In this document: positions 35,024 through 44,108 of the stretch, piece by piece
Layout of the letters: every line of letters starts with the position of its first letter
Position numbering within the stretch: the first letter of the stretch is position 1
NCBI RefSeq assembly: GCF_020055675.1
Contig: NZ_JAIPUS010000014.1
Location: forward strand, 1 to 64,000
Direction: 5' to 3'
DNA length: 64,000 nucleotides
From: Marivita sp.
GTDB taxonomy: Bacteria; Pseudomonadota; Alphaproteobacteria; Rhodobacterales; Rhodobacteraceae
The notes under the pieces: generated by a model
The model's input: only the letters and a program-made list of their open reading frames with translations
The model's database searches: none
What the model was told of the DNA's origin: nothing
Program-made: the position numbers and the translations under genes

Positions 35024-35812
35024 ATGTCCTCCAACGCAATGCACGTTGCCAAGACGGGTCTGAACGCGCAGCAGACGCGCATGCAGGTGATCGCCAACAA
35101 CCTGTCGAACCTGAATACGGTCGGCTTCAAGAGTGATCGCGCAAATTTTGAAAGTCTTCTTTATCAGGTCAAGCGTTCTGGCGGGGATCAGACATCCGAG
35201 GGTACCGCGCTGACCTCGCCGCTGGCGCTTGGCACCGGCGTGCGGGTGGTCAATACTCAAAAACTTCATTCCCAAGGCGGGATGGTCAACACCGACAACT
35301 CGTTCGATCTGGCAATTGACGGTCAGGGCTTCTTTCAGGTTTTGATGCCTGATGGCCGGGTGTCATATACACGAAACGGGTCGTTCTCGCGGAGTGTGGA
35401 TGGCGCGCTGACGACCGCAAGTGGGTATGTCGTGCAGCCCGAGATCACGATACCCGAGGGCGTCTTGGCGGTGAACATTTCGCAGGACGGCATTGTTTCG
35501 GTACAGGTTGCGGGTCAGAATGCACCTCAGGAAGTTGGACAGCTGACGCTGGCATCGTTTGCGAACCCAAGGGGCTTGCAGCCAATCGGGGAAAGCTTCC
35601 TTGTGGAAACCGCCGCAAGTGGCCAGCCCGCTGTGGCTGCACCTCAGGCGCAGGGCCTTGGCAAGCTGGTGCAGGGATCTCTTGAATCGTCCAATGTCAA
35701 TGTAGTTCAACAGCTCGTTGAAATGATCGAAACACAGCGCGCCTATGAAGTCAGTTCCAAGGCGATCTCGTCGTCTGACGAGATGATGCGCTATATCTCC
35801 AACAACTTGTAA
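35024..35812 (+). CDS. flgG: Flagellar distal rod protein FlgG
   Basis: A 262-residue protein with MQVIANNLSNLNTVGFKSDR, the LAIDGQGFFQV core and the C-terminal VQGSLESSNVNVVQQLVEMI and QRAYEVSSKAISSSDEM. It forms the distal rod crossing the P and L rings. GGAG precedes the ATG at 35024. First gene of its sigma-54 unit. Confidence 0.95.
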   Translation: MSSNAMHVAKTGLNAQQTRMQVIANNLSNLNTVGFKSDRANFESLLYQVKRSGGDQTSEGTALTSPLALGTGVRVVNTQKLHSQGGMVNTDNSFDLAIDGQGFFQVLMPDGRVSYTRNGSFSRSVDGALTTASGYVVQPEITIPEGVLAVNISQDGIVSVQVAGQNAPQEVGQLTLASFANPRGLQPIGESFLVETAASGQPAVAAPQAQGLGKLVQGSLESSNVNVVQQLVEMIETQRAYEVSSKAISSSDEMMRYISNNL

Positions 35813-35822
35813 GGCTCTGATC

Positions 35823-36473
35823 ATGGGGTACCTTCGTCACGCTCTCCTTTGCCTTGCCGTTGGTCCGCTGGCTGCTTGTTCCACCTATGTCGAGGATCGG
35901 GCCAGCCGTGCATTTCAGCCGGTTACCCAAGAGTCGAAAGTGCGCTCCGGCCCGGCGGACGGCAGCATCTATCATCCCGGGGCAACAGGCCTGTTCGCGT
36001 CTCAGCGGCGAGCGTCCGATGTGGGGGACGTGCTGACCGTGGCGCTGAACGAGTCCTTTCAGGCCAGCAAGTCGCAGACGGCGTCTGCTGGGAAGACGGA
36101 AAACGTGACGGCGCAGCTACCGGGATTCCTTGGGATTGGCGAACCGGAATTCGGGTCAGCCCAGACCTTTGAGGGCACGGGAAGCGCAGAACAGTCCAAT
36201 TCGTTCACGGGCTTGGTAACGGTCAGTGTCATGCGTGTGCATGGCAATGGAAATCTTGAAATTCTTGGTCAAAAGAAGCTGACCCTGAACAATGGTGATG
36301 AATACGTCCGCGTCAGCGGCATTGTCCGACGAGAGGATATCGGGCCGTCCAACGTGGTCAATTCAAACCGCCTGGCCAATGCGGAGATCACGTATATCGG
36401 TGCGGGCGATGTGGCCGATACCGGGCGCCGGGGCCTGTTCCCGAAACTGTTTTCCGCGCTGAACCCGGTTTGA
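35823..36473 (+). CDS. flgH: Flagellar L-ring lipoprotein FlgH
   Basis: A 216-residue lipoprotein: signal peptide with lipobox LAAC (Cys19), then the FlgH core with [31 protein letters not shown] and the [16 protein letters not shown] motif. It assembles the outer-membrane bushing, consistent with a Gram-negative envelope. It starts 10 bp after flgG. Confidence 0.95.
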   Translation: MGYLRHALLCLAVGPLAACSTYVEDRASRAFQPVTQESKVRSGPADGSIYHPGATGLFASQRRASDVGDVLTVALNESFQASKSQTASAGKTENVTAQLPGFLGIGEPEFGSAQTFEGTGSAEQSNSFTGLVTVSVMRVHGNGNLEILGQKKLTLNNGDEYVRVSGIVRREDIGPSNVVNSNRLANAEITYIGAGDVADTGRRGLFPKLFSALNPV

Positions 36474-36483
36474 GGTTGTGCTG

Positions 36484-37617
36484 ATGCCCTCTGCCCGCAA
36501 TTTGCTGTGCGTGTTGGCCATGGTCCTTGCGACATTGCCCGCAAGCAGTGCCATTGCGGACCGGATCAAGGACCTCGCCAGCGTCGCCGGCGTGCGCAGC
36601 AACCAATTGATCGGCTACGGTCTGGTTGTCGGCCTGTCTGGAACCGGGGATGAAGACCTTGGCATAACGTTGCAATCGCTGCAATCCATGGTGTCGCGTT
36701 TTGGCATGGTCACCGAGCAGATCGACATGGACGGGACCAACGCGGCCGCGGTCATGGTGACGGCAGACTTGCCGCCTTTTCTAAAGCCGGGGCAGACGCT
36801 GGATGTCACAGTGTCCACACTTGGCCCCGCCGAGTCGCTGCGTGGCGGCACGCTGTTGATGACCCCGATGCTGGGTGTTGATGGTGAAACCTATGCCATT
36901 GCGCAGGGCAATCTCGTTGTGGGTGGGCTTGGTGTTACGGCGAATGATGAATCATCTTTGACGGTCAACGTACCGACGGTCGGTCGCGTGCCGCAAGGCG
37001 CGACGGTCGAGAAGATGGTCGAGAACCCCTTTATTTCAGGCGATTACCTGGTGCTGAACCTGCACCGGGCGGATTTCTCGACAGCGAGCAACGTGGCCGA
37101 GGCAATCAACGTGGTGTTTGGCGACAACGCCGCGGTGCCGATTGACGCGGCCTCGATCCGGGTGCTGGCGCCTTCGGACCCGGAGCAAAAGGTGTCGTTT
37201 GCCAGTTTGATCGAACAGGTCGAGGTGCAACCCGCAGAGCCTGCCGCGCAAGTGATAGTGAACTCTCGGACCGGCACGGTGGTGATCGGTGGCAATGTCC
37301 ACGTAACGCCGGCCGTGATCACGCATGGCAGTTTGACGGTGCGTATCCGCGAAGACATGGACGTGACTCCACAGAACGAGACGATCATAACCGATGACGC
37401 CGTGGTGAATGCGCCGGGCGAGCCGGTCCAGACACCGGAAAGCGAGATCACCGTGGACGAGCCAGAGGCCCGCGCGTTCGTCTTCGATCCTGGCACTGAG
37501 CTCAGCGATGTCGTGGATGCGATCAATGCGATCGGCGCCACGCCGTCTGATCTCGTGGCAATACTGGAGGCATTGAAGGTGGCGGGCGCCTTGCGCGCGC
37601 AGCTGATCATAATCTGA
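36484..37617 (+). CDS. flgI: Flagellar P-ring protein FlgI
   Basis: About 377 residues with a signal peptide ending near [18 protein letters not shown], and the family motifs [29 protein letters not shown] and [17 protein letters not shown]. It forms the peptidoglycan-level ring around the rod. ATG at 36484 has GAGG at good distance; a GTG at 36478 is less likely. Confidence 0.95.
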   Translation: MPSARNLLCVLAMVLATLPASSAIADRIKDLASVAGVRSNQLIGYGLVVGLSGTGDEDLGITLQSLQSMVSRFGMVTEQIDMDGTNAAAVMVTADLPPFLKPGQTLDVTVSTLGPAESLRGGTLLMTPMLGVDGETYAIAQGNLVVGGLGVTANDESSLTVNVPTVGRVPQGATVEKMVENPFISGDYLVLNLHRADFSTASNVAEAINVVFGDNAAVPIDAASIRVLAPSDPEQKVSFASLIEQVEVQPAEPAAQVIVNSRTGTVVIGGNVHVTPAVITHGSLTVRIREDMDVTPQNETIITDDAVVNAPGEPVQTPESEITVDEPEARAFVFDPGTELSDVVDAINAIGATPSDLVAILEALKVAGALRAQLIII

Positions 37618-37640
37618 GCCAACAAAAAGGCAGGGCCGAC

Positions 37641-37961
37641 ATGACTGATATCAGTTCCACAGCATTGGCGATGACCGTCAGCACATCCGGCCAGGCCGAG
37701 CGCGGCAAAAGCCCCGGGACGTCGCAGGACACCAAATTGGACGATGTCGCCAATCAGTTCGAGGCGCTTTTTGTGAAAAGCATCCTGTCCAGTGCCCGAT
37801 CCGCGAAATTGGCTGATCCATTGTTAAACAGTGAGGGCAGCAAGACGTTTCTTTCGATGTTAGATCAGGAATATGCAACCGCCCTGGCAAAGCGAGAGTC
37901 GTTGGGGATAGCTGAAGCCCTGATGCGTCAGTTTCAGCCATCAGTCGACAGTGAGGACTAA
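37641..37961 (+). CDS. flgJ: FlgJ rod-binding domain protein (no muramidase domain)
   Basis: A 106-residue protein with only the N-terminal rod-capping domain of FlgJ (DVANQFEALFVKSILSSARS, then YATALAKRESLGIAEALMRQ). The C-terminal glucosaminidase present in enterobacterial FlgJ is missing, as is common in alphaproteobacteria, so a separate wall hydrolase is needed. It sits between flgI and flgK, 5 bp before the latter. Confidence 0.88.
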   Translation: MTDISSTALAMTVSTSGQAERGKSPGTSQDTKLDDVANQFEALFVKSILSSARSAKLADPLLNSEGSKTFLSMLDQEYATALAKRESLGIAEALMRQFQPSVDSED

Positions 37962-37966
37962 GCTTA

Positions 37967-40900
37967 ATGGCCAGCTTGCTCGAAATCGGAAGGAGCGCGA
38001 TCAACGCACAGCGCGAAGCGTTGAACGTCACCGGTCAGAATATCGTCAACGTCAACACGGAAGGCTATCGCAAGCGCGATGCCAACCTGTCCGAAGTTTC
38101 CGGTGTTCAAAGCGAGTTGACTGCCCTGACGGCGCAAACCGGGCTGGGTGTTCAGCTTGGCGAGGTGCGGCGCGCTTATGACTCTTTTCTGACCGAAAGC
38201 AAGCGCACGGCGTCGGGCCGGTTCGAATCTTCGGATGCGTTCGTGCAAAAGCTTGAGCGGTTGCAAAACACCGTTCTGCCGAATGACGGCGATTTGGGAT
38301 CGACCCTGACCGCCTTTTTCGACACGCTCGGTGAGGTTGCCGCGCGTCCTGGTGATCTAGTGCCGCGCGCTGCCGCGATGGAAATGGCTCAAACGGTCAG
38401 CAACGCATTCAACACAACGGCGTCGCTTCTGCAAGAATTGGGCGATGGCACGTTCGACGAGATTTCAACACGGTTGAATAAAGTGAACCAGAACCTGAGC
38501 GCACTTGCATCCGTCAATGGCAAGTTGCGGTCATCAAATCTTGGGGGCAATCCGCCCAATACGTTGCTGGATGAACGGGACCGGCTGATTGATGCGCTGT
38601 CCGCAATGGTCCCGGTCAGCGTTTCGATCGGTAATCGCTTTGAGGCCGAGGTTCGTCTTGGCGCTTCGGATGGCGGGCCGCTTATTGTGACTGGCGAGGA
38701 CAGCAAGGTTCTGGCGTCAGGGATCAGCGATCAGGGCAACATCTTTTTCCGGGTTGGGGCGGGGCAGACCGTTTCGCAGCTGGAAACCGGCGGCTTGCGT
38801 GGTCTGGTCGACGCATACGGAACCACCCTGCGCGCGAGCAACGAGTTGGACATGCTGGCGCGGAATTTCAGCAATGGCATGAATGCGCAGCATGCGCAGG
38901 GCATAGACCTTGAAGGTCAACTGGGCCGTGAGATGTTTGCCGTAGCACAGTTTTCGCCGACGCTCGGTCGCGCGAACGAGGGTACGGCTGAGGCGACGAT
39001 ACGTCTGGTTCCCGGCCGGGCCGACAGCCTTGACCGCATGCAAATGAGCTATGCGGCATCCACGGATCGGTGGATCTTGAAGGATGATACCGGAGCCGAG
39101 TTGGCGACGGGGCGGACACGGCTTGAAATCGACGGCGCGGTGATCGACGTGACTGGGACGCCTGCGGATGGCGATACCGTCACCTTCACCCGCGATCCGG
39201 GCGATGCGTCTCGGATCGCGTTTCTCTTGAACCGACCCGAAGAAATCGCGGCGTCGTCCACCACTGTGATCTCACCGAAGACGACCAATCTGGGATCAGC
39301 CACTTTGACATCGCAAGCGGCGGAGGGCGAAAGCTCGGGTATCGCGCCATTGACGGATGTATTGGCCAACAACCTGTCGCCGGTGGCGGCGCAAGAATTG
39401 TTGCGGGGCGGCGTGATCGGCAGCATCCCGCGCGGGACCAAGGATATCAGCCTCGCCAGCCTGGCCACGCAGACGACCGCATCCATAGCGGCCAAGGTCG
39501 ACGCGGATATCGGGGCATTCACCCTGACGCTGGACGGCGTGGATCACAATTTTGCCGTGCAACCAAGCGACGTCGCCCAGACCAGCTGGGAGACGGGCGC
39601 GGAAATTGCAAAATATCTTGATATGGGTGTGTTCAAATCCTCGGTCGCGGGAGAGACCCTTCGGGATCTGGGTGTAAGCGTCGCGGGGTCGGCCACCGGG
39701 TTGGCCTTTGCATCCGACGGATCGCGCAGCTTGACCGCAGCCTCCGCGGTGTCGTCTTCGGGGTCGTCGATCGGTGCCTCCGTGACACAAGGGCAGGAGG
39801 CGTCGGATATCCGGGTCTTCACCCGAGAGGGCCGGCAGATCGCGGGTATACCGCTCAATACGGATGAGGTTGCCAATCTTCTGACCATTGATAACGGCTT
39901 TGCAAGGGAAGCGGAGTATCGCGCGGACTACAATTCCGCAGCGGGGGGCGTCGGCTATCGCGGTATTGATGTCACGCAAAGCCAGATCGGCGCATCGCCG
40001 CTGACAGGCGGTGCGCAGAAGGTATCCGCCAGCCTTATCGGGCTTTCGGCAGCGACCGGAACAACGCTTTCGGAAGGCAATGTCGGGATTTCCTCGAACA
40101 GCGCTGTCAACCAGACGCAAGGTCAGACGATCACCCTGGATATGGCCACAGGCTTTGTTCGGTCTGCCACGATCCCTGCGGGGGCTGATGCCGCCCTCGT
40201 CGCGGATCGTGCCAACGAGTCCTTCGCGCCTGTTGGTGTTCAGGCCAATGCAATGACGGCGCTGCGCCTGTCGCTTGATCCGTCGGCCACGGATGGGTCG
40301 GTTCAATTTGATCTTGCCGGTCTTGATGGCGCTCCCTTGACGATTTCGGCACAGATAAGCAATGGCGATCTGAATGCACTGGTCAGCGCGGTCAACCGTC
40401 TGAGCGATGACACCGGGATCAAGGCAGAATTGTCGTTGTCCGGCGATGCGGTGACGTTGATTCAGGACGATGGGTTCGACATCGCCATCAGCAACATTTC
40501 CCCGAACGGTGTCGGTTTCGGCGCGGTTGCCCTCGATCAGGAATTCAAACCGTTGAGCCGTGGCGAAACTTCGACATTCGCCAGTCCGTTTCTGAATGAA
40601 ATGCGGGTCAGCGGCACCGTCTCGTTCCTCAGCACGTCCGAATTCGCGATCAGCAGTGACGCGACAGGGGCCGAGACTCTGATCTCCGACTCCGAGCCGG
40701 TAACGGGTGGTCTGGTGGCGCGTGAGTTCTCCAATGGCGGAACAGCGGCGTCGCTGATGTTCAATATCGACCCTATGATTGACGGACCCTCGACCAGTGT
40801 CGACGGGACCAACGTGCATGCGCCGTCCGCGCGCTACGAGGCGGCGGTGACCGCTGACAATGGGCCGAGCTTTACCGGCATCGTATCGGCTGCGGATTTG

Positions 40901-42283
40901 GCGGCAGGCACCCTGTCTGGCGATGGGGTCGCACAGGCCATGGCGGCCGAATTGCGTGCACAGGCCCCGGTGCCGGCCCTGACAGGCGCTGCGCGCGCAA
41001 TCGGGGATTTCCCGCCCGTGGGGACGACGTCGCGCTTCACGCTCGGCGGTGCGGAGTATACCCTGACACGGGTCGACGGCGGTGACCCGACCCGCCTGAC
41101 GGCCTTGGATTTCGAGATCACAGGCCCGGAAAACGGGCGTTTGGTCCCCCGTGTGGATGAAGTGAACGGCGATTTTGCGCTGTCACTTGATGTCGTGGAT
41201 GGTCAGTTGTCGGGCGCAGGCCCTGTACCCGTGTCGGAATCCACGGCGGCACAATTCGGGCTGAGCACCGCGCTGACGACGCCGTCATTGCAGGGGCGCG
41301 CCATCGCGTCGAATCTTGCTGATGGGGACTACTCGATCGACGTATCGCTGAATGGGGTGTCGGCCAGCCTGACCGTAACGAAGTCGGAAACTGGCATAAC
41401 CGTTACTGTGCCCCCAGGTTTGGCTGAAAGTCTGGACGCAGGGATCGAGGCGGACGCAGAAGGTAACGACATCCTTGTTTTGAGTGCAAAACAGCCCGGT
41501 CTCGGGCAGTTAAGCGTGACAGGCGGTGACCACGCAACCGCGCTTGGCCTCAAGATTGGCACAGTGGACCTGACTGTTGATGCCGGCGCGCTGAACGCCC
41601 GTAGTACGACGGCTTCGGCGATTGACGTGGTGGCGGGTGCGACCAGCGCTGCCGGATCCTATCTGCACCTGACCGACCTGCCTGATGAAGAACTTATCGT
41701 CGTCATGGGTGATAGCGGTGCCAAGCGGATCGCGGCCCAGTTCGAGATTGGTTCCCCAGCTGGTGCTGCGGACCGCAAACAGGAAAGCTTCCGGGTCGAG
41801 ATGATGGACGATGGCACCGGGCGCGTTGAACTGTTTGACGAGGAAACGGGCGCGTCGATCGCGACGCGGACATCAAACGGTCTGGCGCGTTTCAACGTCT
41901 CGGGGCAGGATGTCGAGCTGTCGGGATTTGCCGAAACAGGTGATACTTTCACCTTGGTGACGGGACGACGGTCGCCGGGCGATGCCCGTAATCTGGACGA
42001 GATGTTAAGCCTTGGCCAACAGCGGACTGGATTTACAAGCTATCAAGACGAATTCCGCTCCATCGCCGCAGGTGTCGGCGCCACACTTGACGCAGCGCGT
42101 TTGACCAGAACGTCAAATGAAGCGGTTTATGAAGCGGCTGTGGCAACGGAAAGCGAACTGAGCGGGGTGAACCTTGACGAAGAGGCCGCCAAATTGATCG
42201 CGCAACAACAAGCATATCAGGCGGCGGCACGCATTCTGCAAAGCGCGCGTGAGATGTTCGATACCCTTATCCGGATTTCGTGA
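37967..42283 (+). CDS. flgK: Hook-associated protein FlgK (HAP1), greatly enlarged (1438 aa)
   Basis: The N-terminus (LLEIGRSAINAQREALNVTG, QNIVNVNTEGYRKRDANLSE) and the C-terminus (SELSGVNLDEEAAKLIAQQQ, YQAAARILQSAREMFDTLIR) are typical FlgK. Usual length is about 450-700; here roughly 800-900 residues of acidic, Ala/Ser/Gly/Asp-rich beta-type sequence are inserted in the middle, including flagellin-IN-like stretches (LNALVSAVNRLSDDTGIKAE). One continuous frame with no sign of fusion of two genes. It joins hook and filament. Confidence 0.93.
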   Translation: MASLLEIGRSAINAQREALNVTGQNIVNVNTEGYRKRDANLSEVSGVQSELTALTAQTGLGVQLGEVRRAYDSFLTESKRTASGRFESSDAFVQKLERLQNTVLPNDGDLGSTLTAFFDTLGEVAARPGDLVPRAAAMEMAQTVSNAFNTTASLLQELGDGTFDEISTRLNKVNQNLSALASVNGKLRSSNLGGNPPNTLLDERDRLIDALSAMVPVSVSIGNRFEAEVRLGASDGGPLIVTGEDSKVLASGISDQGNIFFRVGAGQTVSQLETGGLRGLVDAYGTTLRASNELDMLARNFSNGMNAQHAQGIDLEGQLGREMFAVAQFSPTLGRANEGTAEATIRLVPGRADSLDRMQMSYAASTDRWILKDDTGAELATGRTRLEIDGAVIDVTGTPADGDTVTFTRDPGDASRIAFLLNRPEEIAASSTTVISPKTTNLGSATLTSQAAEGESSGIAPLTDVLANNLSPVAAQELLRGGVIGSIPRGTKDISLASLATQTTASIAAKVDADIGAFTLTLDGVDHNFAVQPSDVAQTSWETGAEIAKYLDMGVFKSSVAGETLRDLGVSVAGSATGLAFASDGSRSLTAASAVSSSGSSIGASVTQGQEASDIRVFTREGRQIAGIPLNTDEVANLLTIDNGFAREAEYRADYNSAAGGVGYRGIDVTQSQIGASPLTGGAQKVSASLIGLSAATGTTLSEGNVGISSNSAVNQTQGQTITLDMATGFVRSATIPAGADAALVADRANESFAPVGVQANAMTALRLSLDPSATDGSVQFDLAGLDGAPLTISAQISNGDLNALVSAVNRLSDDTGIKAELSLSGDAVTLIQDDGFDIAISNISPNGVGFGAVALDQEFKPLSRGETSTFASPFLNEMRVSGTVSFLSTSEFAISSDATGAETLISDSEPVTGGLVAREFSNGGTAASLMFNIDPMIDGPSTSVDGTNVHAPSARYEAAVTADNGPSFTGIVSAADLAAGTLSGDGVAQAMAAELRAQAPVPALTGAARAIGDFPPVGTTSRFTLGGAEYTLTRVDGGDPTRLTALDFEITGPENGRLVPRVDEVNGDFALSLDVVDGQLSGAGPVPVSESTAAQFGLSTALTTPSLQGRAIASNLADGDYSIDVSLNGVSASLTVTKSETGITVTVPPGLAESLDAGIEADAEGNDILVLSAKQPGLGQLSVTGGDHATALGLKIGTVDLTVDAGALNARSTTASAIDVVAGATSAAGSYLHLTDLPDEELIVVMGDSGAKRIAAQFEIGSPAGAADRKQESFRVEMMDDGTGRVELFDEETGASIATRTSNGLARFNVSGQDVELSGFAETGDTFTLVTGRRSPGDARNLDEMLSLGQQRTGFTSYQDEFRSIAAGVGATLDAARLTRTSNEAVYEAAVATESELSGVNLDEEAAKLIAQQQAYQAAARILQSAREMFDTLIRIS

Positions 42284-42291
42284 GGCCAACC

Positions 42292-43557
42292 ATGTCTGTT
42301 TCGACCAAACTTTTCACTGACCAGATGCTGAATCGCTTTTCGGGGATCAATGAAGAAATCGAACTCCGTCAAACCCAGATTTCCACCGGACAAGAGATAA
42401 ACCAAGCCTCGGACAAGCCGCTTGATGCTGTCAGGCTATCCGCGCTGGAAGAACGCTCAACCCAGCTTGCCGGTTTCGAGCGCAACGTCAGAACAGCGCA
42501 GGAAAGCCTGACGCTGGCGGATACAGAACTGACATCGGCATTCGACAGGTTGACGCGGCTGCGTGAAATCGCGACGGCCGCCGACAGTGACACCTTCGCG
42601 CCAATCGACCGTGAGGCGTTTCGCGTTGAAGTTTCCCAGATACGCAGCGCGCTTGTCGGTCTGGCTAACACGCGTACACCGGATGGCCAGGCGATTTTTG
42701 GTGGATATGCCACGGATATCACGCCATTCGAGCAAAATGCCGATGGGGAAATAGAGTTCAAAGGAGATGGCGGGGAACATACGCTTGCGGCGTCCGAAAC
42801 CATGCGGTTTCCGACCTCGGTAAATGGCGGGCGCGTGTTCATGCAAGTCGAGACATCTTCGGGGATGTCCAGTATTTTCGACATCGTTGATAGTTTTGAG
42901 GCGGCGCTATCCACCAAGGAATCCATTCAGGACAGCCTGTCAGGACCCGGTGAACCCGGGCTGTCGTTGCGATTCAATGGCGACCGGATGCCTCGCGACG
43001 TGAGCTTTGTGATCGAGGGGCCTTCGGGCCGCGAGACTGTCAATGTCAGTGAAGTTGTTGGCGGATCGAGCGACCGCCTGATCGACGCGATCAATGCGCA
43101 AAGCGAGGCCACGGGCATCACCGCCGAGCTGTCGCAGGACGGGCGCTTGCAGCTTTCCGCCAATAGTGGAACGGTCACGATCTCTGAACTCGACGTGGAG
43201 GGTGTTACCCTCGCCAGCAAGGATCCCAAATTTACCTTCACCACTGATGACGTGCCGGAGCAGACCCTCGCACCGGCTGCACAGAAACTGGGGGCGCAGT
43301 TGACCAAGCTGATCGACGCGGGTCAACACATCGCGCTGTCGCGAACCACGGTCGGGGCGAGGCTGCAGCGAGCCGAGGCGCAGGAGGAAACCCTGCAAAC
43401 CAGATCCGTCGCGCTGGATACGCAGATAAATGACCTGTCCGCGGCAGATCTGGAACGGGTGATCACGGAACTGCAAAGTCTTTTGGTCAATCGCGACGCG
43501 GCGCGACAGGCCTATTCCAAAATCAGCCAAAGCAGTCTTTTCGATTTCTTGAACTAA
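42292..43557 (+). CDS. flgL: Hook-associated protein FlgL (HAP3)
   Basis: A 421-residue protein with the flagellin-like N-terminal coiled coil (RFSGINEEIELRQTQISTGQ, INQASDKPLDAVRLSALEER) and C-terminal helix (DTQINDLSAADLERVITELQ). A flagellin-IN module occurs near 245-265 (LIDAINAQSEATGITAELSQ). It is somewhat longer than the usual 300-400. The ATG at 42292 follows GAGG; it lies 8 bp after flgK and ends the flgG-flgL unit. Confidence 0.92.
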   Translation: MSVSTKLFTDQMLNRFSGINEEIELRQTQISTGQEINQASDKPLDAVRLSALEERSTQLAGFERNVRTAQESLTLADTELTSAFDRLTRLREIATAADSDTFAPIDREAFRVEVSQIRSALVGLANTRTPDGQAIFGGYATDITPFEQNADGEIEFKGDGGEHTLAASETMRFPTSVNGGRVFMQVETSSGMSSIFDIVDSFEAALSTKESIQDSLSGPGEPGLSLRFNGDRMPRDVSFVIEGPSGRETVNVSEVVGGSSDRLIDAINAQSEATGITAELSQDGRLQLSANSGTVTISELDVEGVTLASKDPKFTFTTDDVPEQTLAPAAQKLGAQLTKLIDAGQHIALSRTTVGARLQRAEAQEETLQTRSVALDTQINDLSAADLERVITELQSLLVNRDAARQAYSKISQSSLFDFLN

Positions 43558-43618
43558 AGCCTCCCGCTGTTAACCCGCGACATTGGTGCTCTGAGTCTGA
43601 CGTATATTATCGGGGACC

Positions 43619-43638
43619 CCGGATAAGGATATATCCGG
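43619..43638. repeat. Inverted repeat after flgL
   Basis: CCGGATA-N6-TATCCGG is a perfect 7-bp inverted repeat 62 bp after the flgL stop and just outside the IS630 remnant. No T-run follows in either direction. It could help end the flgG-flgL transcript or be part of an old insertion-sequence end; the sequence does not decide. Confidence 0.4.
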
Positions 43639-43651
43639 CCGTTCCGGTCCA

Positions 43652-43900
43652 CTAGAAGGGCTTGGGCCTTTCGTTTTGGTGCGCCAGATCGTCGTAGATC
43701 GCGGCCTCAAGATTATCGACGCTGGAATAGCTGCCGCGCCGGATGCACGTTTTTGTAATCTCGGCGAAGAAACGTTCGACCAGGTTCATCCACGAAGCGC
43801 TGGCCGACGTGAAGTAGAGCTTGAAGCACGGGGTGAAGGGCGTCTTTTGGGTGGCATCCAGCGGTTTTCCTGCACCGTTTTGGAAATCAATTTCAACCAT
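43652..43900 (-). pseudogene. IS630-family transposase remnant (C-terminal fragment)
   Basis: The minus-strand frame carries ASWMNLVERFFAEITKTCIR, then RRGSYSSVDNLEAAIYDDL and NERPKPF, matching the C-terminus of IS630-type transposases (SWLNxVERFF, IRRGxFxSVxxLExAI, ARPKPF). The catalytic core and N-terminus are gone and the extreme C-terminus is truncated. This debris explains the 551 bp between flgL and the next flagellar gene; 43,900-44,058 holds nothing else I recognise. Confidence 0.8.
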
Positions 43901-44058
43901 GTTGCCATGGGGCGCGGTGGCACCCGCGAGAGCCGTGTCTTGTCGCCTTTGAGACCGGCCAGCCTTTCCTGAAGATACCTTTGTTGCCGTCGCCAGACTG
44001 TGGGCTTCGACTTGTTTTCCGCGCTTTGTGTAACACGCTATGGGGCTGCGCACAGTTT

Positions 44059-44074
44059 TGGCACGGTTCCTGCA
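44059..44074 (+). promoter_or_regulatory. Sigma-54 promoter of the extra hook/rod gene
   Basis: TGGCACGGTTCCTGCA: the TGGCACG half is an exact consensus match and GG/GC spacing is correct; only the first T of TTGC is C. It lies 35 bp before the ATG at 44109 and downstream of the IS630 remnant. Confidence 0.83.
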
Positions 44075-44108
44075 ACGACACTTGCGATTGTACTGAAGGA
44101 GACCGCAA

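Noticed and set aside
30157-42283. FlgE and FlgK as artificial fusions of neighbouring genes
   Set aside because: Each frame has exactly one N-terminal and one C-terminal hook/rod signature, and no internal start with ribosome-binding site plus signature was seen.
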